Below, in pieces: positions 55,286 through 64,000 of a DNA stretch of 64,000 nt. How positions within the stretch are numbered: the first letter of the stretch is position 1; every line of letters starts with the position of its first letter. Location of the stretch: positions 45,764,190-45,828,189 of the forward strand of contig CM045761.1 of NCBI GenBank assembly GCA_025200525.1, given 5' to 3'. The position numbers were made by a program, and so were the translations under genes. A model generated the notes under the pieces. The model had not been told where the DNA came from. It saw nothing but the letters and a program-made list of their open reading frames with translations, and ran no database searches. This DNA is from Camellia lanceoleosa. Its lineage: Eukaryota > Streptophyta > Magnoliopsida > Ericales > Theaceae.

Positions 55286-55868
55286 TGATGATACAGTTCG
55301 TTCTCGGTGGATGGGCTGGACCGATCCAAGTTCTTCGAGTCCACGTCTGGGTGGCGGAGCCCACCAGATGACCTGCAAGTAAGTTCAGTGGGGAACGGGG
55401 TAGTCCCCCAGCGAACCCTCCGACGAGCAAGTTAGCAAGTAGGAAAGGAGATGAAGTATGTAGAGAGAGATTAGAGATAGAAAAGCTTAACCTTCTTCTT
55501 GTCTTCGATGCTTGCTTATATCCTTTGGTAATCATTTCACTGTCCCTTCCAACGTGCCCCTCCCGCCGAGAGCCTGTGTTGTAGCTTGCTGTCTCGTGAG
55601 GTAGGCTATTCGACGGGGAGGTGTTGTCGTAATAAATGCTGTGATGGGCTACATTAATGGTGATGTGTTGTGGCAATAACTTTGCAAATCTTTGTCTGCT
55701 GATGTGGCCTGTCCTGCACCTGCCATATGTCTGAATGCCATTGGCCCTTCATGTCCAGTTGGCCTCCAGCTGTTATGGACTTTACCAACCAGGTTATGCA
55801 ATGGGGTCCAAATGGTGAGCTTGAGTTTGTTCGTTGTGGGTTGTGGCCTTTATGGCCTAGCCATGTCA
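55286..55868 (-). repeat. 5' LTR of the - strand Tat element
   Basis: 583 bp, TGACATGG...CTGTATCATCA on -, next to the primer site and the ATTTC duplication. A TATA-like GGATATAAGC on - lies at about 55526-55517, some 340 bp into the LTR, followed by GAAGACAAGAAGAAGG. Confidence 0.9.
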
Positions 55869-55873
55869 ATTTC

Positions 55874-57431
55874 TATATATTATATAGAGCAATTAATAAA
55901 ATTAAAAAGACAAACAATTAATTGGAATTCCTGAAAAAACATGATAATTCCTCAAGGAAGAGATCAAAAGAGATGGGAAAGTTCTGCAAAGTGAGAGAAC
56001 GGTTAGATTGATATTCAACCACTGGATGCTTATATTGATATTGATCCAATGGTTAGGAAAATTAAAAGGACTGAAATGATGCGAGTTACAATTTTTTTTT
56101 AATTATAATTTTTTTATTTATCTATAACATAAATATATAATTTTTTTTGAAAAGATTATATACTACTTAAAAAAAGAGAGAAAAAGTTGGTTGAAGGTGT
56201 GCCAAAATGACATTTGATTATTATATTGGGTACTTACGTGTAGGTCCTATTAACTAGATTTATTTACCTATAGGTCCTAACTAATAAATTTAACACTATA
56301 AAAATAAGATATTGATAAATTTATCACTATAAATTTATTCATAAAAACAAAGAGACTGATAAATTTATCACTATAAATTTATTCATAAAACTAAAAGACT
56401 GATAAATTTATTTTTATCACTTAATAAATTTATCAATAGGACTTAATGGGTAATAAGTCTCAAAAGTAGGACCTATTGGTAATTTACCCTTATTATAACA
56501 CTATTGCTATAATTTGACATTTCGTTACTGTAGTATGCCAAATTATAACTTTAGCAATGCTCTAATAACAACTACTATTGGAGATACTCTTACTATTTGA
56601 TTAGTATGATTTAGTAAATAAATTAATAATTTACGAAATTAGTGTAAGATTGATTGTTTAATTGGATTAATGGAATGAATAATTGTCTCTTATACATGTT
56701 TATTGTGGAAAATATATAATTTTAATTATATATTTCTTTTACATTATTAGTTGAATGATTAAAAAAATTATCAATTTTGTTGGATGGAATATTCATCGAA
56801 ATTTAATTTGGATAACAAAAATTTCAACCCAAATAATAGAATATGAATCTCATGGATTAATAATCTCAATCATATGGTATAATCCGCCAATTAAACAAGC
56901 CTAATAAGTAATGCTATGGCAATCTCTTCTTATCAAATATATATATATATATATATATTGATGTAACAATGACAATATATGTAAGATTAATAAAAAGTTA
57001 CAAAGGGATTTAGTAGACAAGTATGGCCTTCCATTAACCTATTATTATTGTGGTTTCTACTGTAAATTGAAATTATTTATTGTATGGTGGTAATGTCACG
57101 TGATATATCTGTTGCATCCAATATTTACATATTTTTGTCGTAGCAATAAGACTATAAAAGCAAAATTAATCACAGAATCAACCATATAAAATAATTCTAG
57201 TAGTACATATTACACAGTAAAATCCATTATAAAGATAGAATTTCATTTGTCATACAATAAGTTTAGACACATAATTGATAATAAAACAATCACATAGATA
57301 GAGCAATATGAATGAAACAGTATGTCCTAGCATATTATAAAAGTTTTATATAATTCACAAAAAATTATGTGATTAATTCTGTATCTGTAATTTTGTTGCT
57401 GGTCATATGATGGGGGCACATATACATTAAT
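55874..57431. other. AT-rich intergenic DNA
   Basis: No gene. A hairpin-like MITE candidate spans 56230-56505 (TAGGTCCTATTAACTAGAT against AGTAGGACCTATTGGTAA), with an internal 44-bp tandem repeat; another MITE-like end (CTATTGGAGATACTCTTA) is at 56575-56592. (TA)n at 56938-56958. Confidence 0.5.
56308..56420. repeat. 44-bp tandem repeat
   Basis: TGATAAATTTATCACTATAA begins two full units and a partial third, with ATTCATAAAA and AAGAC spacers. Confidence 0.85.
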
Positions 57432-57440
57432 TAGATATTA

Positions 57441-58409
57441 GGGCGAATTATACTAATAGTACTTATAGTTTAGGACTTGTGTCACTTTTATCCTTGATTT
57501 TTCTATTGTTATATATTTAATTCTGAATTTTGAATCTCATCTCAAATAAGGACAATTGAAGATATTATTGCTCTATTTGAAGGGCAAAGTCGTCATACAA
57601 CTTATTTTATTTTGGTTAACTTATATGTTGTTTGAAATATAATGGCCTTTTTTTTTAATGAATAATATTAGAACCTTTTTTTGTTATAAAGTTTGATTTG
57701 GTTTGATTTTTCGAATCAATTTTTAGAAAAATTTTGCTAAGAAATTAAAAATTAAATTGGTGAAAAAAAATTAAAAACACATCATTTTTATATAATTTTA
57801 TTTTTTGGGAGGATAGAAATAAAATTTTTTGATATTTATTTTTGTTAAATTAGTTTTTATTTTTTCAAAAGTCAAACATGGCAACAATTTTGATATCATT
57901 ATTAAACCAACTCATTAAATCAAAAAATTTAAAACTAAAAACATTTTATATATTAAATGAAATTAAAAGCCTAATAACCATGAATTACATGATAATCATT
58001 CAAAAATATCTGTTAACAGCAAATAAAATCATCTATTACATGATAACCATCCAAAAATATCAACAAGAACAACCACTCATTACATGATCATTATCCAAAC
58101 ACATACTAAAAATTAATTTGGTAAAAAAATAAAAAAAGTAAAAATGTAAAAGATTTATCGTTTTTATATAATTTATCTTTGATGAGTAAAAATAATTTTT
58201 AAAAATTGAAAAATAATTTTTTGACATTTATTTTTGTCAAGGCAGTTTATATTTTATTAAATTGACAATTTTGTCCTTGAAATAGAACAATAATGCCTTC
58301 AAATGTCCTTATTTGGAACATGATTTAAAATTTAGGATCAAATCTATCACAATTAGGGATTAAAGTAACATAAGTCTCAAATTACATAGACCGTTAGTAT
58401 AATTCTCCC
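57441..58409. mobile_element. non-autonomous Mutator-like element with ~190-bp TIRs
   Basis: Left end GGGCGAATTATACTAA and right end (as reverse complement) GGGAGAATTATACTAA continue as inverted copies for about 190 bases (for example CAAATAAGGACA on the left, TGTCCTTATTTG on the right). Flanks TAGATATTA (57432-57440) and TAAATATTA (58410-58418) form a 9-bp duplication with one mismatch. The interior has direct repeats (57739-57860 versus 58110-58255) and three TTACATGATAA-type units (57985-58090); the 69-codon frame at 57878 is low complexity. Confidence 0.82.
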
Positions 58410-58757
58410 TAAATATTAATAAAATTTATGTTGGGTTTGTTGTTGTCATTATTGAGCTATTATATATGTTTCACATCAAATGATATATGAAATGTGGTAA
58501 AAATATATGATCATAATAGCATTACTCATACAAAAAATAATAAGTCAATGAATACAGAAATTGGTACACAAAATATATATGAACAAATAAGTTTTTTAAA
58601 AATGAACCTACTAACAAATCTTAAAATAATTTTATCCATTTATGTATGTTGTGTGTCTAATTCCATGATGAGTCTCTGTATTCATAATAAAAGTGTATAA
58701 AACAAGTCGTATAATATTCTCTTTTGAAAACTATACAAATAGTGAAATTTAAGCTAA

Positions 58758-58985
58758 GCCCTTGTTTGGGAAGTGTGTATTTTAGTTTAAAAATCAAAAA
58801 GTCACTAAAGATGTCAAAAAGTCAACAAACTATATAAAAAAAGTCAAAAAAATCATTTTCCCAATACTTTTTGCATTTTTTTTTTGACTAAAAAGTCATT
58901 CTAAATATACTAATTTTTTTTTTATTTCATATTTCAAGTAAAAAAATTAAAAAGTTATTAAAATAACATATTCCCAAACGGGACC
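58758..58985. mobile_element. hAT-like MITE
   Basis: Ends GCCCTTGTTTGGGAA and TTCCCAAACGGGACC are inverted, with AAAAAGTCA repeats inside. GGCC-TTTGGG ends are typical of plant hAT MITEs; the target duplication (TAAGCTAA / TAATATAA) is poor. Confidence 0.6.
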
Positions 58986-59039
58986 TTAATATAATTTGGA
59001 TTATAACTAAAATATATAAACTACACATTTCATTATTTG

Positions 59040-59177
59040 ATTTTTTTTTTTTTTTAATGCATAGAATAGTACAACTCACACATATACACAAAACAATCAG
59101 TTTGTTTGCTTTTGGAATTTTTTAAAACAATTTAGAAAATTTTAATTTATATTTTATATTTTATATTTTTAATTTTA
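59040..59177. other. AT-rich left border of the duplication
   Basis: Poly-T at 59041-59055 and a (TTTATAT)n run up to 59165 directly precede the duplicated integrase text. Confidence 0.5.
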
Positions 59178-59179
59178 AT

Positions 59180-59837
59180 TCGCTTATAACAACAGTTACT
59201 AAGCAAGCATCGGAATGGCACTGTATGAAGTGATGTATGAGAGGAAATGTCGATCGCCTATATGTCGGATAGAGATAGAAGACCGGAAGTTGTTAGGCCC
59301 ATAAATTATGCAGATAACTAGTGACAAAACTCAACACATCCAACAATGAATTCGCACTGTCCAGAGCCGTCAAAAAAGCTATGCGGATACATGAAGATGG
59401 GATTTGGAGTTTTAAGTAGGACAGCATGTTTTCTTAAAGGTCTCACCAATAAGGGGAGTTATTCAATTTGAAAAATGAGGAAAATTAAATCTATGTTACA
59501 TCGAACCATTGAAATACTAGAAATGGTTGGCCCTGTAGCATACCGTCTTGCCCTTCCACCAGAATTGTCCAATGTTCACACTATATTTCATGTGTCGATG
59601 TTTCGATGATATCTTCAACACTCAGAACATGTCATTGATCACGAAAACCTAGAAGTTCAAGACAATCTGTCTTATGAAGAGCAACTAGTACAAATCCTCG
59701 ACCGCCGTGATCAGATTCTCGGAAACAGTACTATACTTCTGGTAAAAGTCTTATGGCGGAATCATCGTGTCAAAGAAGCTATATGGGAAACTGAGAATCA
59801 AATGTGGGCCCGATCTCCACACTTTTTCGAAAACTAA
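59180..59837 (+). pseudogene. integrase C-terminus and chromodomain (duplicated copy)
   Basis: Continues from the integrase core end through GPVAYRLALPPELSNVH and FHVSMFR (stop), then HVIDHENLEVQDNLSYEEQL, VQILDRRDQILGNSTILLVK, VLWRNHRVKEAIWETENQM and the final stop at 59837. The last 60 residues are the chromodomain of Tekay-type chromoviruses, with WRNH and AIWE (usually ATWE) at the expected places. In these elements the chromodomain binds chromatin marks and directs integration (established knowledge). Earlier frameshifts and stops make it a pseudogene. Confidence 0.88.
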
Positions 59838-60174
59838 AGTACGATAAATTTGAAAACAAACTTCTATTTAGAATGAGAGAAATGTGACACCCTAAATATT
59901 TAATTAATAGCACAACCAATAATAATAATGGTAACAGTAGTAAAATAAAATATTTAATTTTATGATGGTGTGTGCTAAAGTGTAATTTAATTTACATTAG
60001 GGGTCATTGTGTAAAAAAATAAAAAAAAAACAACAAAAAAAAAAAACAGAAGAAGGTGATAACGTAATAACTTTGGCATATGGGCCAAGGTTAAATTATG
60101 CAAGCACCTAAACCATAGGTAGTAGCCCAGGTTGTACACATGGAAATAAGAGGGAACTAATCAAAAAGATGACA

Positions 60175-60739
60175 GAAAAGTGATTGAGAGCTCTAGAAAC
60201 AAAGCTCTACAAAGAGCTCTAATGGTGGGCCTCACCATGTGATGTGATGTTTTGGTTTTTTTCTTTGTTTTAGTTGGTTTTTTTTTTTTTTTTTGTTTTA
60301 TGGATAAATTACATTGACACCCCTTGAGGTTTGGTTCAATTACTACCTACCCTCTGAGTTTTTGAAAATTACATTCCCACCCCTGTGTTTAATAGTTTCA
60401 TTTCACAAACCTCTCTACTTATATAAAAGGTAACAACTCTAATAAAAAAATAGAAGAAATTACATTTAAAAAAAAAAAAGTAAAAGAAAGGTGAAAAAAA
60501 AGAGATAGTAAAGCAAAGCAAAAAAAGAGAGAGTGTACGAGTTCAATATCTTCATTCCGTTTAAATAATTACAATGACAGGGGGGTTAGTGTAATTTCCA
60601 AAACGTCAGGGGGTGATATGTAATAAACCTAAACCTCAGGAGGTGTAAGTGTAATTTACGCCTTTTTTTTTTTTTTTTGCTTTTCCACGTCAGTAGAGCT
60701 CTGATTAAAGCTCTACTATTAGAGCTCTAAATCACTTCT
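60175..60739. mobile_element. Mutator-like MITE in the LTR
   Basis: AAAGATGACA flanks both sides (60165-60174; 60740-60749). Ends AAAAGTGATTGAGAGCTC and (reverse complement) AGAAGTGATTTAGAGCTC are inverted, with further AGAGCTC/AAGCTCT repeats inward. Its right end survives in the first copy at 44188-44230, so insertion preceded the duplication. Confidence 0.78.
60302..60662. mobile_element. inner MITE nested in the Mutator-like MITE
   Basis: GGATAAATTACATTGACACC...CTTGAGGTTTGG and its inverted partner CCTAAACCTCAGGAGGTGTA...GTAATTTACGCC form ~85-bp TIRs. It sits in T-rich sequence, so the target duplication (T-run) cannot be resolved. Ends of the form AAATTACACTTACACCCC are familiar from many eudicot MITEs. 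Confidence 0.75.
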
Positions 60740-60805
60740 AAAGATGACAAATTAATTGAGAAACCACGTGGAATTGATAGATGACACACCAGTGATGAGC
60801 TCGAG

Positions 60806-60814
60806 TATAAATAG
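60806..60814 (+). promoter_or_regulatory. TATA box of the duplicated LTR
   Basis: TATAAATAG after GAGCTCGAG, intact. Confidence 0.6.
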
Positions 60815-61838
60815 CATAGTAAGCGTCGGCAATCAGAACAAAGATAAAAGAGAAAGAAAGTTGGTAAGCAAAGAAGACGGAAATGGAAAACAAGAAGGGA
60901 GGAAAAAAAAATCAATATTAAGGTGAGTTATATTATATTTTGAATAATCATAAAATTATTTTATTATTTTATGGATTATTTTATGCAAATCATTTTATTT
61001 ATTTTTAATTAGCATCACAATTATGTTATTTATTTTATGAACCCTTTTCGCTTAAAAATAGAAACCCATGGATAAAATTGTTTATTAAATGCCTTTTTGA
61101 ATAATTGTTTTGTAAGCACCACTACAGAGGTCTCATGCATTAGAGGACTTAAATAATCATTGATTCTCCGATTAGTCACTTTAGTAACTTTCTGACGATC
61201 CCACGTCTTGGGGGGCTTAAAAAATCATTGACCCTCTAATTAGTCACTTTGTAACCCTCTGTCTATTATGAATCCATTGACCCTCTGTTCTACTATATAC
61301 TGTGATTATGGTTATTTCGTTTATATAATTTCTATATTATCTGTCTGTTATTTAAAACAATTGATTTATTCAAACTAAACAATTTCATTGTTTTGCCTAA
61401 ATAATTATCCGGGTGATTTGTGTACCCTTATACTTTTAGTATAATATTTATCACCCTGTCATGTGCTTATAGCTGTTAAGCCCTTTTTCAGGTGAAAAAA
61501 CCTAAGGAGGAATTGTTTTACCCCTCAAACCAAGATCCCGACTTGAATTGAATATCATTTTTTTTTTCTTTTTTTGGTGTTTACTTGTAATTATTAACTA
61601 GGTCATGTTACATCAATAAAAGTTCTCATGTATGCCTTAGACATTTATATGCACTTTTTATTTATTTATTTTATCTTGCTGCATTATTTAATTTGTTAAA
61701 TCTAAAATTAAAACCTTGTTAGCTTTAGAATTAAAGAATTTAGTTAGTTGTGAATCTAACCCAAGTATCGAGGTTGGGTCGTGGCACCAAGATTGTAGTG
61801 TAGTTTCAAATTTATGTTAAGTGATCCTAATATAGTGA

Positions 61839-62629
61839 GGGTTGGTTTGGCATAGCTTAAAAAGGATAAAAAGTTAAAAAATTATTAAAAAAGTTAAAAA
61901 GTTATCACTATTCACAAAAAAATATATATATATAAAAATAAATTTACACAAAAAAATACAACCCAAAAAGTCATTGACGTAATGGTACAGTTTGAATCAG
62001 ATTGTACAAATTACCTAATTGGCTGCACAAAAAATTTACAAAAAATGGTGTTGTTTGGCTTGTGGAGGCCCGCCATGGGTTCCGTTTTGATAATCGAAAC
62101 CGTTCAATATGTAAAACTTGTCGAGTACTATATATTTGAAAAAAATTACGTTGATCGGATATCAATAGCTATGTGATCAAAACATATTTTTTTAGCCGTT
62201 TATTTTTAATCGTGTATTTTTTTTTATACAAAATTGATTTAATCATATAGTTATTGATATCTGATCAACATGATTTTTTACAAATGTATATTACTTGACA
62301 AGTTTTACATATTGAACGGTTCGGATTATTGAAATGAGACCTGTGATAAGCTCCTCCAGTCCGATGAATGACTAGAGAAAAGCTTCATTCTATATATATA
62401 AATCTGAAGTACCACGCAATTCAAAGCATTCCGTACTGCTTCCTTCAATAGTCACTGTCACTATGAATGGGACATAGGAGTAAAATGATAATTTTGTTAT
62501 TTTATACAATATTTTAATACATATTTTTTTTATAAAAAGGTTAATAAATTATTCCAAATAATCATTTTTTTTTTTAATTTTTTAGTTTAAAAAGTCAAAA
62601 AGTACACTTATTTAGAATATTTCAAACAG
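61839..62629. mobile_element. insertion with a long internal hairpin
   Basis: Absent from the first copy of the flank (45325-45340 reads through). Ends contain AAAAAGTTAAAAAG / AAAAAGTCAAAAAG, in the style of local hAT MITEs, but terminal repeats and target duplication are unclear. The centre is the hairpin at 62062-62360. Confidence 0.6.
62062..62360. repeat. ~100-bp inverted repeat (hairpin)
   Basis: GAAACCGTTCAATATGTAAA at 62097 pairs with TTTACATATTGAACGGTTC near 62305; pairing continues through TTGATCGGATATCAATA against TATTGATATCTGATCAA. The loop is about 60-70 bases and T-rich. Confidence 0.85.
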
Positions 62630-62791
62630 AATCATGAGTTGGTAAATTGTAAATCAATCAAGGGGATAAAAGAAGATAAAAAATATAAAAAAACTTAACA
62701 AATACTATAAATAAATAAAAATAAAATAAAAAAATTTCATCCAGTTTTAAGATTTTGGAGGTCCTGGCATTTATTTTTAGATTAATACTAA

Positions 62792-63238
62792 GGCCTTGTT
62801 TGGGAAGACTAAATAAGTGCACTTTTTGTCTTTTTTGACTAAAAAAGTGAGGTTGAAAATATGGATGTTTGGGTTAACTTTTTGACTTTTTATGGAAAAA
62901 TGTGTAATAAAAAATTGTAAAAATTAGTTTTTAGAGGAAAATTTGAATTGGGAGTTGTGCAGCCGTAATTGTTGACTTTTGGTGAATAGTGTTAACTTTT
63001 TAATTTTTTTAGTAACTTTTTGGCTTTTTAGATTATTTGGGATATCCCAAACTTAGCCTAAGTTTGAGAAGACTAAATAAGTGCACTTTTTGACTTTTTA
63101 TGAAATATGGATTGGATTTGGGTTGGATTTGAAGTGATGTGTTAGAGAAGTGATGTGACTTAAATAAGATGATGTGACTTAAATAGGATAGTGACTTTTT
63201 GACTTTTTGAATTTTTTGAAAGATGCCAAACTTGGCCT
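62792..63238. mobile_element. one or two hAT-like MITEs in the flank
   Basis: Outer ends GGCCTTGTTTGGGAAGAC and GCCAAACTTGGCC are inverted. In the middle (63041-63085) CCCAAACTTAGCCT is followed by AAGTTTGAGAAGACTAAATA, so two related units seem joined. The first copy (45498-45520) lacks the block. Confidence 0.7.
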
Positions 63239-63460
63239 AACAATTACCCAGCAAGTTAAGAATTATAAAAATAAAAATAAAAACGTTGAGATTTAGAAAA
63301 AATATTTGTGGCTGGGCTGTGTGCGCGTCAGTGTTTACTTGGAAATGGGACTAAAAAACAAAAATTAAAAACTGAAGAGACATGGGGCTGTGCTGTGTCA
63401 GTGGGGGCTGGGCTGTGAATCACTTCTCAGCTAAGAACAATAAAATAAAATAAAAAATTA

Positions 63461-64000
63461 AGATAGTGTTTAGTAACGTTTATATTTTTTATTTATATTT
63501 ATAAAAATTTTATAAATTAATTTTTATTTATTTTTAAAAAAACATAAATTACAAATGCGTTTGATTTGAATAAAATATTTTAAAAATTTTAAAAACATAA
63601 ATTAAAAAATTTAGGCCTAAAATATTTATATTTATTTTTTATTATTTATGACAATAGGATCACACACATTATAATTGAAAAAAATAATTGGAAAAAAATT
63701 AATTGAAAAAAATAATTGAAAAAAAAATTATTTGAAAAAAAAAATTATTTGAATTTTTTTTAAAAAAAATAATTGAAAAAAAATTATTTGAAAAAAAATT
63801 AATTGAAAAAAAAAACTGAAAACTGAAAACGTAAACTTATTTTTTAAATTTACATTTTTTCTTCAAATTTATAAACTGAAACAATCATTCATAAATCAAA
63901 AAAATTATCAAATAAGTTTTTATTATAATTTTTAAAATTTTTATAAATATAAACTGAAAATTAAAAACGAAATGATTATCAAACAGACTCTAAAGAATAC
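63461..64000. other. AT-rich low-complexity end, possible MITE
   Basis: GTGTTTAGTAACGTTTATA at 63470 and its loose inverse near 63960-63990 (GATTATCAAACAGACTC) suggest a decayed MITE around (AATTGAAAAAA)n repeats. No gene. Confidence 0.4.

Larger units (their letters stand above)
45818..55868 (-). mobile_element. Tat-lineage Ty3/gypsy element with an opposite-strand ORF
   Basis: LTRs at 55286-55868 (5' on -) and 45818-46404 (3' on -), flanked by ATTTC at 45813-45817 and 55869-55873. Reading on -: primer site TGGCGCCGTCTGTGGGAA (55283-55266), gag (55183-53708), protease-RT-RNase H-integrase (53700-50453, integrase truncated), repeats (50450-49990), an ORF on the opposite strand (47365-49778), a GC-rich minisatellite (46490-46990) and the 3' LTR. 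The LTR differences seen are largely transitions. Length 10.05 kb. Gag-pol has frameshifts and integrase lacks most of its core, so it is non-autonomous. Confidence 0.9.
59883..61786 (+). repeat. complete chromovirus LTR (duplicated copy)
   Basis: Starts TGTGACACCCTAAATATT, ends GGTCGTGGCA, followed by CCAAG. 1904 bp including the 565-bp MITE and one target copy. It shows the LTR start that the first copy has lost. Confidence 0.9.
59178..63460 (+). repeat. segmental duplication of the chromovirus 3' end and its flank
   Basis: From TTCGCTTATAACAACAGTTA (59179; also 40969) the text follows the first copy through integrase, LTR end, the CCAAG duplication and more than 450 bp of 3' flank (61787-63460 versus 45265 to about 45740). 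Shared flank proves duplication of a genomic segment, not a second integration. This copy lacks LTR E and the - strand Tat element but carries the whole MITE pair, the chromodomain, and two extra flank insertions. Confidence 0.88.

Noticed and set aside
59883..61786. Independent solo LTR of the chromovirus
   Set aside because: Integrase and chromodomain precede it, and the 3' flank including the CCAAG duplication is shared with 45265 onward, so it is part of a duplicated segment.

Overview
The window is plant nuclear DNA, most likely from a eudicot. It is AT-rich and full of microsatellites and small MITE-like elements. About 52 kb of it is a nested stack of LTR retrotransposons of the Ty3/gypsy superfamily. 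I recognise no conventional host gene, tRNA, rRNA or organelle sequence. Every long recognisable coding stretch belongs to a transposable element, and nearly all are broken by stops, frameshifts, deletions or later insertions. Boundaries below come from reading LTR ends and target-site duplications (TSDs) by eye.

Layout. 1-4450 is intergenic DNA with a Mutator-like element (1457-2605). A chromovirus (Tekay/Del type) runs on the + strand from 4457 to 45264 with TSD CCAAG. It has been entered four times: a solo LTR of an Ogre-like element in its 5' LTR (5338-9332, TSD GGGAC); a 3' fragment of a Tat-lineage element (about 10950-11317 plus 36098-38284) just before its protease; inside that fragment, a full-length Ogre-like element (11318-36092, TSD ATTAG), itself broken in RNase H by another solo LTR (17818-23083, TSD GCGTG); and a solo LTR in its integrase (40995-43716, TSD CCAAG). 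A second Tat-lineage element lies on the - strand at 45818-55868 (TSD ATTTC). From 59178 to about 63460 the end of the chromovirus and its 3' flank occur again as a segmental duplication, without the integrase insertion, so the duplicate shows the empty site. The rest (55874-59177 and the last few kb) is AT-rich DNA with a second Mutator-like element, hAT-like MITEs and a long hairpin.

The most interesting part is the 3' region of the Ogre-like element. Between pol and the 3' LTR, on the opposite strand, it carries two genes of transposon-associated families: a DUF7745-like gene (25375-26612) and a multi-exon plant mobile domain (PMD) gene (27388-30180) with several recognisable GT-AG introns. 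Upstream of each, and upstream of the TATA box in the LTR, lies a cluster of GCCGAC/GGCCGACCGGCC palindromes sharing the string CGGCCACCAGT in the same orientation relative to transcription. The independent - strand Tat element has the same plan with a different gene: an opposite-strand ORF of the gypsy-type Transposase_28-like family (47365-49778) preceded by a GCCGACCG-rich minisatellite. Extra antisense ORFs in Tat-lineage elements are known; the shared promoter-like module and paired, intron-containing genes are what I would follow up.

Decay pattern. Stops in the Ogre-like pol and PMD gene are mostly at Gln, Trp or Arg codons and fit C-to-T (or G-to-A) change, as expected of old methylated copies. 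The integrase has lost a catalytic Asp by the same kind of change, gag-protease is deleted, and the 5' LTR has lost its core promoter, so no element here looks autonomous.
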